DNA of 64,000 bases, from contig NZ_JAGKTL010000001.1 in assembly GCF_017908595.1 (NCBI RefSeq), positions 62,001 through 126,000 on the forward strand. Reading direction: 5' to 3'. A model generated the notes under the pieces. It was not told the origin of the DNA. It saw nothing but the letters and a program-made list of their open reading frames with translations, and ran no database searches. The translations under genes were made by a program, and so were the position numbers. Below, one piece after another: positions 46,395 to 52,631 of the stretch; the stretch's first letter is position 1; every line of letters begins with the position of its first letter. Origin of the DNA: Rhodothermus bifroesti (GTDB lineage Bacteria; Bacteroidota; Rhodothermia; Rhodothermales; Rhodothermaceae).

Positions 46395-46790
46395 TTAAGC
46401 TGCAACCACTTCTTCGACCACAGGCTTGTGCGGCACGCGCTCTGGAAAGAGCCCGCGTTTAAGCTCCATACTCGACACATTCCGTGCCCTGAACCGCTCT
46501 TCCAAGTAGCGCTGGATGACCCAAGGGTCAATGGTTTCGCCGCAAGTAAAAATGTCCACAGCGGCATAGCCGTGCTCGGGCCAGGTATGGATCGCTACAT
46601 GCGACTCGGCAATAACCACAACGCCGCTGACGCCGTGAGGACTGAAGGAGTGAAACGTGTCGGTGATGACGGTAGCACGGGACCGCCGGACACCTTCGAT
46701 GAGAATTTCACGGATTAACGCTTCATTGTTGAGCACCTCCCGGTCGCAGTTGTAAAACTCGACCAAGATCTGCCTTCCGAGTGCTTGCAT
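46395..46790 (-). CDS. speD: S-adenosylmethionine decarboxylase proenzyme
   Basis: Makes the aminopropyl donor for polyamine synthesis. The 131-residue proenzyme is of the short bacterial type that self-cleaves between Glu62 and Ser63 in AESHVAIHTWPEHGYAAVD, with Ser63 becoming the pyruvoyl cofactor; His68 and Cys83 (FTCGE) are the processing and catalytic residues. It has a strong ribosome site (GGAGGG, 6 bases before ATG). A long, hairpin-rich leader region lies upstream. speE is next on the same strand. Confidence 0.96.
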   Translation of the reverse strand: MQALGRQILVEFYNCDREVLNNEALIREILIEGVRRSRATVITDTFHSFSPHGVSGVVVIAESHVAIHTWPEHGYAAVDIFTCGETIDPWVIQRYLEERFRARNVSSMELKRGLFPERVPHKPVVEEVVAA

Positions 46791-46816
46791 TGGCTACCCT
46801 CCTTTTGGTTTGCACC

Positions 46817-47028
46817 CCCCGTCTGCCACAAACGGGGAAACATTGTATGGTTCACAAACAATGCCTCCTGAAGGAGGCACCCCATACAACCGCAGTCCTG
46901 GTGAGCGAAGGGTAGGAGGACGCCGGAAGACGCTAAGTTACGCTACATGTCACGTCCTCTTTAGCTTACACACTCACCAGCCGCTAGCGCATCACGGTCC
47001 AGTCCTGCCTCCAACAGGACCTGCCGTG
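46817..47028 (-). ncRNA. Candidate structured leader RNA or small RNA upstream of speD
   Basis: About 210 bases packed with nested inverted repeats. Stem A is 46817-46822 with 46832-46837 (CCCCGT/ACGGGG). Stem B is 46843-46850 with 46882-46889 (TTGTATGG/CCATACAA) and encloses hairpin C at 46862-46879 (GCCTCC, loop TGAA). Stem D is 46898-46905 with 46973-46980 (CTGGTGAG/CTCACCAG) and encloses stem E at 46916-46922 with 46953-46959 (GAGGACG/CGTCCTC). Stem F is 46993-46997 with 47024-47028 around 47002-47007 with 47015-47020. The arms pair without mismatches. On the minus strand this would be the 5' leader of speD, with stem A ending just before the ribosome site. I cannot match it to a known riboswitch, RNase P, tmRNA, 6S or SRP RNA. 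Strand and function are inferred. Confidence 0.45.
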
Positions 47029-47362
47029 AAAAAACGCATTCAAAGAACGCGGGCTTTGCGGTTCAGGATCGCACCTGGTGGCAACAGGCCCTCCCCTGAA
47101 GGTGGTAAACAGCGCAAAACTACATTCCCCCCCACATTTTGTAAAACCCTCCAGCTGTCCTTCTGTATTTTTCACACGCCGCAAGGTTTCCTTGCAGGGG
47201 GACGGGTGAACGATCCCCAGCACGAGCTGTTCCATAATCTTGGCGACCAGAGCTTCCCAAACGAACCCAAATGACCACTAGCCCACATTTTCTCAAATCT
47301 TCATCTCTAATCAAAACTTTAAGCCAACCGTTGCGTTAAGACAACCTTGATACAAGTTGGAT

Positions 47363-47410
47363 AGATAACCGTTGTATAGTGATTGATTTTAAGTGCAGCA
47401 ACGGTTATCT
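47363..47410. promoter_or_regulatory. 12-bp inverted repeat, candidate operator of the sulfur operon
   Basis: AGATAACCGTTG (47363-47374) and CAACGGTTATCT (47399-47410) are perfect inverted repeats with a 24-base spacer. The core AACCGTTG occurs a third time at 47326-47333, 41 bases upstream in direct orientation. Repeated 8-mers in both orientations about 300-400 bases before a biosynthetic operon suggest a regulator site. The regulator is unknown. Confidence 0.45.
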
Positions 47411-47582
47411 TGGGGTTGCCACAACGAAGAACGTTGCTCAGCTATGAGCCGCCACGCCACAACGCAACTGCAAATTGGGCCTTTCGCTGCCGGGTGCTTT
47501 CAGCCGGCATGGATGTTGTCTGTTGGCGTGCGATGTTGCTGTATGGGCTGAGCGCATGCCTCTCCTTAAGTAGGCGGCTTAG

Positions 47583-47632
47583 CCGGGAACGCTCCCTAGA
47601 GCTGTGAGCTAAATCGCAAAGGCGTTTCCCGG
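47583..47632 (+). promoter_or_regulatory. Long hairpin in the leader of the sulfite reductase gene
   Basis: CCGGGAACGC (47583-47592) pairs with GCGTTTCCCGG (47622-47632) with one bulged base. The inner segment GAGCTGTGAGCT can pair further. A T-rich stretch (TTTTGCTTT) follows closely, so it could act as an attenuator 90 bases before the start codon. By-eye evidence only. Confidence 0.35.
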
Positions 47633-47721
47633 GGCATTTTGCTTTATGGCGCTCGTTTCCCTTGTCCTACCCTTAGGGGTTGACGGTTACCATTCCCCAC
47701 GAAACGTCCTATAGAACTGCT

Positions 47722-49650
47722 ATGTCTGTTGAAACGCGTGTTCGTTATGGCCGTCGCGAACAGGAGCTCTCCTGGGAGCTGGTGCTCAAGCGCAACAGCA
47801 TTGAGCGCCTTAAGCAAGAGCGGCCACCCTTGCACGTAGTAGAGGAATTGCCTGAGCTGATTGCGCGCGGCTACGAAGCAATCCCCGAAGAAGATATCGT
47901 CCGCCTTTACTGGTATGGCATCGCGCACGACAAGCCCAAAATCGGCACCTTTATGGTACGCCTTAAGGTGCCAGGTGGACTGCTGCGCCCGGACCAGCTG
48001 CGGGCTATTGGTGAAATTGCTGGCCGCTACGGCCGCGACTACGGCGAGCTGACTACGCGCCAGGGCATCCAGCTTCACTGGGTAGCCATGGACAAGCTGC
48101 CCGAAGTGCTGGAGGCCATTGCCCGTGCAGGCCTAACCACTGTTGGGGCTGAAGGCGACACGGTGCGCAACATCACCAGTTGCCCTGTCAACGGGATTAA
48201 CCCTGCCGAGCTGTTCGATGTCCGCCCAGTCATCGAAGCAGCAGCCCGTTTCTTCTGGGGGAATCCGGAGTACTCAAACCTACCGCGTAAGCACAAATTC
48301 ACGATAAGTAGCTGCCCCTATCAGTGCAATGCACCAGAGATTCACGACATCGCGCTAATCGGGGTGCACAAAGAGGGGCGCGTTGGTTTTGCCGTTAAGG
48401 TTGGCGGTGGACTCTCAGCCACGCCGCGCCTAGCACGTGACCTAGGCGTGTTTGTCCCTGTCGAAGAGGCTGTCGAAGTCCTGGCGGCCATTACCGACGT
48501 ATGGCAACAAGACTTGCGCTACCGCATCAGCCGGGCCAAGGCTCGCATCAAGTTTTTGGTGGACGATTACGGCCCAGAGGGCGTGCGCCGATTGGTCGAG
48601 GAGCGGCTGGGGCGTAAGCTCGAAGATTTTCGCGCGCCCGATCCGCTTCCGGGAGGAAATCACCTGGGCGTTCATCGTCAAAAACAGGAGGGCCTGTGGT
48701 ATGCTGGCTTTCCTGTGCCTTCAGGACGCGTCACAGGCACGCAGCTGCGCCAGATTGCCGATGTGCTGGAAGCCGTAGGGGGTGACATTCGCTTTACGCG
48801 CGAACAAAACTTCATTTTGGGGAACCTGCCTGAAAGCCGGCTCACATGGGTTTTAGATCGGCTTCGGGAGATTGGCTTTCCCATTGAGCGGCATCGCCTC
48901 TATGGCACCTCGACGGCGTGCACCAGCCACCAGTTCTGCAATTACTCTGTGGCTGAAACCAAAGAAAAACTGGACGAAATCATTGCTGCGCTTGAGGCCC
49001 ACTACGGCGATGCGATTCAAGACCTAACGATTTATATGGATGGCTGCCCGCATGCCTGCGCACACCACTGGGTGGGCGACATCGGCTTGCAAGGCACGCG
49101 CACAGCCGGTCCTAACGGCACAAAGATCGAAGCCTACGATGTCACGTTACGTGGCGGGCTGGGGGTACATGCTGCCATTGGTCGCCCCATCCTTCGCCGC
49201 ATTCCGTCCGAGGAGATCAGCGCAGCAATCGTACGTCTGGTAGGCTCTTGGCTCCAAGAGCGCCAGCGCTTGGGCAACCACTATACGTTTCAGGCTTTCT
49301 GCGAAGCACACGCCAACGAGGAGCTTCAGGCGATAGCCCTAGGTGAAGTTGTTCCCGAACCAGAAGCAGTGCAAGAGGTGAGTCTCATTCGCATCCCAGG
49401 GCCACTGCTGGAGCTGACCGAAGGTAGCGACGTGGTGGAGGTTAAAGCGCCTACCGTGCGTGTTGCACTAGAACAAGCTGGCCGGCGCTATCCCAAACTC
49501 AAAGCCGCAGTACTTACGCCCGAAGGCCAGCTCAACGAAGCGTTCAACCTATACCTCAACGAAGAAGACATCCAAAGCCTTCAGGGACTAGACACACCGC
49601 TAAAGCCAGGGGACGAGTTGCTCATTCTCATCGCAATGTCCGGGGGCTAA
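47722..49650 (+). CDS. Ferredoxin-type sulfite/nitrite reductase fused to a C-terminal ThiS/MoaD-like sulfur-carrier domain
   Basis: Reduces sulfite to sulfide (nitrite possible) with siroheme and a 4Fe-4S cluster. Numbered from ATG 47722, the protein has 642 residues. Two reductase half-domains are visible: KIGTFMVRLKVPGG... with SSCPYQC, and the second with Cys400/Cys406 (CTSHQFC) and Cys442/Cys446 (GCPHAC), the cluster and siroheme ligands. cysH directly downstream favours sulfite as substrate. Residues about 556-642 are extra. They show the beta-grasp pattern ending FNLYLNEEDI, DTPLKPGDELLILI, and a terminal AMSGG. This is the signature of ThiS/MoaD/CysO carriers, whose C-terminal Gly-Gly becomes a thiocarboxylate. 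An upstream in-frame ATG (47680) is less likely. Confidence 0.93.
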   Translation: MSVETRVRYGRREQELSWELVLKRNSIERLKQERPPLHVVEELPELIARGYEAIPEEDIVRLYWYGIAHDKPKIGTFMVRLKVPGGLLRPDQLRAIGEIAGRYGRDYGELTTRQGIQLHWVAMDKLPEVLEAIARAGLTTVGAEGDTVRNITSCPVNGINPAELFDVRPVIEAAARFFWGNPEYSNLPRKHKFTISSCPYQCNAPEIHDIALIGVHKEGRVGFAVKVGGGLSATPRLARDLGVFVPVEEAVEVLAAITDVWQQDLRYRISRAKARIKFLVDDYGPEGVRRLVEERLGRKLEDFRAPDPLPGGNHLGVHRQKQEGLWYAGFPVPSGRVTGTQLRQIADVLEAVGGDIRFTREQNFILGNLPESRLTWVLDRLREIGFPIERHRLYGTSTACTSHQFCNYSVAETKEKLDEIIAALEAHYGDAIQDLTIYMDGCPHACAHHWVGDIGLQGTRTAGPNGTKIEAYDVTLRGGLGVHAAIGRPILRRIPSEEISAAIVRLVGSWLQERQRLGNHYTFQAFCEAHANEELQAIALGEVVPEPEAVQEVSLIRIPGPLLELTEGSDVVEVKAPTVRVALEQAGRRYPKLKAAVLTPEGQLNEAFNLYLNEEDIQSLQGLDTPLKPGDELLILIAMSGG

Positions 49651-49675
49651 TAGCGCAACCAACCGCAAGACGACT

Positions 49676-50482
49676 ATGGCACGCCAACCGCTGTTTGACG
49701 ACCTGGAGATTGGAGAAATTGCATTGCAATTGGATGACCAGGAGCCCGAAGACGTAATTGCCTGGGCCCTAGAGACTTTTGACGAAAACCGCATCGCCAT
49801 CGTCACGGCCCTTCAGGCCGATGGTATGGTGATTCTGGACATGGCCTACCGTATCAAGCCTAACATTCGGGTGATGACGGTCGACACCGGACGCCTGCCT
49901 CAGGCTACTTATGACTTCTATGAGCAGGTGCGCACGCGCTATCCCAAGGCCCGGTTTGAAATCCTTTTTCCAGACTACCACGAGGTTGAAGAACTGGTGC
50001 GGCGACACGGCGTCAACCCGTTCTATAAAAGTGTCCCTCTGCGCTTGCTGTGCTGCCACATTCGCAAGGTGCGGCCGCTTATCCGAGCACTCAACCACCT
50101 AGACGCCTGGTTCACCGGCCTGCGCCGTGACCAGTGGGCCTCACGGGCAGCTATCCGAAAGGTCGAAATCGACCATGATCATGACGGCGTCATCAAGATT
50201 AATCCCTTAGCGGACTGGACAAAAGAAGACGTCTGGGCCTACATCGAGGAATTTGACGTGCCCACGCATCCGCTCTACGCCGAGGGCTACACGAGCATTG
50301 GCTGCGCACCATGCACACGCCCCATTCAGCCAGGTGAAGACGAACGTGCCGGCCGTTGGTGGTGGGAAACCAACGCGCCTAAGGAATGTGGCATCCACTG
50401 CCCCATCGAAACTGGGGGCTTCGAGCACGAAATGGAAGCCATCGTCGGCCACGGACACAGCACAAACGGTCACGCACACTAA
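49676..50482 (+). CDS. cysH: Assimilatory adenylyl-sulfate (APS-type) reductase
   Basis: Reduces activated sulfate to sulfite, feeding the upstream sulfite reductase. The 268-residue protein has the PAPS-reductase fold (VTALQADGMVILDMAYR, MTVDTGRLPQATYDF). Cys126-Cys127 (LLCCHIRK) and Cys210/Cys213 (GCAPCTRP) are the four ligands of the 4Fe-4S cluster that marks the APS-using type, and Cys238 in ECGIH is the catalytic cysteine. A His-rich tail (GHGHSTNGHAH) ends the protein. It lies 25 bases after the reductase and six bases before the next gene, in one operon. Confidence 0.95.
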   Translation: MARQPLFDDLEIGEIALQLDDQEPEDVIAWALETFDENRIAIVTALQADGMVILDMAYRIKPNIRVMTVDTGRLPQATYDFYEQVRTRYPKARFEILFPDYHEVEELVRRHGVNPFYKSVPLRLLCCHIRKVRPLIRALNHLDAWFTGLRRDQWASRAAIRKVEIDHDHDGVIKINPLADWTKEDVWAYIEEFDVPTHPLYAEGYTSIGCAPCTRPIQPGEDERAGRWWWETNAPKECGIHCPIETGGFEHEMEAIVGHGHSTNGHAH

Positions 50483-50488
50483 AACGCT

Positions 50489-50947
50489 ATGCCCTTAACT
50501 ATCCCTGAAGCCGCTCAGGAGCCGCTGCATGTGGAGCTGGCGGCCTTCGTTGCCTCACTCCACGACGCAAGCACCCGCCAGCGTTACCAGCGGCTCCTTG
50601 ATGCCGTCGCTACAGGCCAGGTCGAAGACCAAGCTCTCGAAGAAGCCCTGGAGCGTTTTCTGGAGATTGCCTTGCAGACAGGGCGCATTCGCCAGCAACA
50701 CGGCGCGCACGAAGAAAAAGCCTTACGGGAGCTGTTTCTCCAAACCCGCCGTGGTAGTCAGCTTCGGGCTGCCCTCCAGCAGGTCAACGAGGCGCTCCGC
50801 GCGCTGCAAGGGCACACGTTGCGCGAGCTGACCTTCCTTCCCCACAATCCGGGCACTTACCGCCTGATGCTGCGCACGGACCAAGTCCAACTCACGTTGG
50901 AAATCAATGGACAAGGCGTTTGGGTTGAAAATCTAGCCGTGGGCTAA
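50489..50947 (+). CDS. Unknown 152-residue protein in the sulfur operon
   Basis: I do not recognise a family. The protein has no signal peptide, no membrane helix and no cysteine. Residues 1-105 are predicted helical and acidic or glutamine-rich (LEEALERFLEIALQTGRIRQQ), and the last 45 residues look like a small beta sheet (GTYRLMLRTDQVQLTLEINGQGVWVENLAVG). It starts six bases after cysH, and its stop overlaps the next start (TAATG), so co-translation with the sulfur genes is clear. A partner or adaptor for one of the reductases is a guess from position only. Confidence 0.75.
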   Translation: MPLTIPEAAQEPLHVELAAFVASLHDASTRQRYQRLLDAVATGQVEDQALEEALERFLEIALQTGRIRQQHGAHEEKALRELFLQTRRGSQLRAALQQVNEALRALQGHTLRELTFLPHNPGTYRLMLRTDQVQLTLEINGQGVWVENLAVG

Positions 50948-52005
50948 TGGAAGCCTTTATTCCTTACATACAGGCCGTAGGCCGCGGTGAAAAACTTAAG
51001 CGCGACCTAACACGCGAGGAAGCGCGGCAAGCCCTAGAGCTCATCTTGGCAGGCAAGGCCACACCTGCCCAAATAGGTGCCTTTCTCATCACACAACGGG
51101 TTAAAGGCGAGACCGCTGAAGAAATCATAGGCTTTGTCGAAGCAGCTCGGGCTGTCTGCCATCAGCTTTATCCCAAGCTTCCCGACTTGCTGGATTTGGG
51201 CACCCCTTACGATGGCAAGGCACGCACGCCTCAACTGGCCGTTGCGATCGCGCTGATTACGGCCGCTGCGGGTCAGCCCGTGGTGCTGCATGGCGCACCT
51301 GACGTTCCTACCAAACGTGGCATTACGCCAGCCCATGTGCTTAGTGCTTTAGGCATCCCAGCCGATCAGCCTCTGTCGACGGTTGCTACCCAGCTTGAAA
51401 CCCTAGGTATTGGCTACCTACACGCGCCGCGCTTTGCCCCAGCTTGGCATGCCCTGACCCCTATCCGCCAGCAGTTTGGGCTACGTACAGCACTCAACAC
51501 GGTCGAAAAGCTGCTCAATCCTGCCAATGCCACTCGCTGCGTAGTCGGATTTTTTCACCGCAATTACCTGCTGCGCATGCGTCCGGCCATTGGTCGGCTT
51601 TTTCCAGGAAGCTGGCTGATTCAGGGCATCGAAGGCTCTATTGAGTGCCGTGCAGGACGCACAACCCGCCTCTACCCTGCCGATGCGGAAGGCAAACCCC
51701 TTGTGATTGAAGCCCCTCGGCTAGGGTTTGCTACATCGGACGACACCGTAGTGCCCCCTGATCCCCAGCTGCACGCTGAAGTGACCCAATCGATTCTGCA
51801 GGATCGCCCTTCGCCCTGCCGGGATACGGCTCTGCTTACTGCCGGGGTGTTGCTCTATTTAAGTGGCCGCGTCGATCGCCTAGCCGACGGGCTAGGGCAG
51901 GCGCGCGCGGTCTTGGCCGAAGGCAAAGCCCTCCGGCTGCTGGCCGACTGGCGGGCACTGTCGCAGAGGACGCCTTATCCCACAGAAGCTTCAGCCGCAA
52001 CGTGA
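50947..52005 (+). CDS. TrpD2/YbiB-like glycosyltransferase-family-3 protein
   Basis: A 352-residue protein related to anthranilate phosphoribosyltransferase. The N-terminal helical domain (LTREEARQALELILAGKATPAQIGAFLITQRVKGET) is well conserved. The catalytic loops are not: the usual GTGGD is DLGTPYDGKA and KHGNR is replaced by LHGAPDVPTKRG. That pattern points to the YbiB/TrpD2 group, which is not a tryptophan enzyme and has been linked to nucleic-acid binding, rather than to true TrpD. Its place in a sulfur operon is unexplained. The 3' end overlaps the convergent gene by 31 bases. Confidence 0.85.
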   Translation: MEAFIPYIQAVGRGEKLKRDLTREEARQALELILAGKATPAQIGAFLITQRVKGETAEEIIGFVEAARAVCHQLYPKLPDLLDLGTPYDGKARTPQLAVAIALITAAAGQPVVLHGAPDVPTKRGITPAHVLSALGIPADQPLSTVATQLETLGIGYLHAPRFAPAWHALTPIRQQFGLRTALNTVEKLLNPANATRCVVGFFHRNYLLRMRPAIGRLFPGSWLIQGIEGSIECRAGRTTRLYPADAEGKPLVIEAPRLGFATSDDTVVPPDPQLHAEVTQSILQDRPSPCRDTALLTAGVLLYLSGRVDRLADGLGQARAVLAEGKALRLLADWRALSQRTPYPTEASAAT

Positions 52006-52550
52006 CGCCCAAACATTAGCACCAGCCGTAGATGCGCGTGCAGCAAAGGCACCACATCAAGGCGCTCCATGCGTGCTTGCGGCAGCTCAGGCAGCCCAGG
52101 AGGGCTAATTCGTCCCATCCACAAGGCCATTTTTTCCGCGAGCAGACGCTCTCCTGGAAACTGGCCGGCTGGTAGGTGCGCTTGATAAAACGTTAGCATG
52201 CGCTCAAGGCGGCTGTAGACTTCCTGACCTGCAGCCTCAAGGTCTCGATGATCTTCACCCTCCAAAAGTACTTCCCCTAGCAGGTAATCCCGATAGGTCA
52301 ACGGCAGCTCTAGCAGAGCCGCTACCACAGCCTGTCGCAGCGCGCTTGCTGCCTGAAGGCCGACTTCTAGAGCACGTGCTGTAGCAGTAGCCACCAAACA
52401 CAATGTTTCTTCAGCAAGCCGTTCTGGATCGACGCCTTCCAGCGCTTCCCAAACGCGCCCAATAAGCGCCTGCGTTGCACTTAGCGTTCCAAGTGTAGCA
52501 AAAGCCGTCAGGCGGGCAACCTGCAACGTTGTAGAATTTTCTAAGGCCAT
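51975..52550 (-). CDS. Unknown soluble alpha-helical protein
   Basis: I do not recognise a family. The 191-residue protein is alanine- and leucine-rich, predicted almost entirely helical, without signal peptide or membrane segment (TARALEVGLQAASALRQAVVAALLEL, then RLERMLTFYQAHLP). The start ATG at 52550 gives the full reading frame. It is transcribed on its own between the sulfur operon and the signalling cassette; its 3' end overlaps the TrpD2-like gene by 31 bases. Confidence 0.7.
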   Translation of the reverse strand: MALENSTTLQVARLTAFATLGTLSATQALIGRVWEALEGVDPERLAEETLCLVATATARALEVGLQAASALRQAVVAALLELPLTYRDYLLGEVLLEGEDHRDLEAAGQEVYSRLERMLTFYQAHLPAGQFPGERLLAEKMALWMGRISPPGLPELPQARMERLDVVPLLHAHLRLVLMFGRHVAAEASVG

Positions 52551-52631
52551 AAAAACGAAGTTGTGGCTTTGGTACGTCCTTTGAAGTTGTGCGTTCAGAG
52601 TTACCCCCCTGCCTGCCCCACTACGTAGTTT

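Larger units (their letters stand above)
47029..47721. other. Long intergenic region before the sulfite reductase gene
   Basis: About 690 bases without a convincing gene. A minus-strand frame at 46984-47235 reads a short Lys/Arg-rich stretch (KETLRRVKNTEGQLEGFTK) and then a Cys/Gly-rich stretch after a run of seven G (near 47128-47134). It has no ribosome site and I do not accept it as a gene. Other items are a hairpin at 47181-47195 (GCAAGG/CCTTGC, loop TTT), a 12-bp inverted repeat at 47363-47410, and a long hairpin at 47583-47632. Confidence 0.5.

Noticed and set aside
46993-47028. Hairpin next to an A/T run as a terminator
   Set aside because: On the minus strand the T-run precedes the hairpin and on the plus strand it is an A-run, so it does not have terminator polarity in either direction.
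46810-47274. Plus-strand open frame (154 codons) in the speD/sulfite reductase gap
   Set aside because: The translation is Pro/Gly/Arg-rich without domain character, has no ribosome site, and crosses the nested hairpins, which explain the sequence better.
47383-47607. Plus-strand open frame (74 codons) in the sulfite reductase leader
   Set aside because: Starts inside the inverted repeat, lacks a ribosome site, and has no recognisable pattern.
46817-47721. Known SAM, cobalamin, TPP, Moco or c-di-GMP riboswitch, or RNase P/tmRNA/SRP RNA
   Set aside because: I looked for the conserved core strings of these RNAs on both strands and did not find a convincing set. The region is therefore listed only as an unassigned structured candidate.
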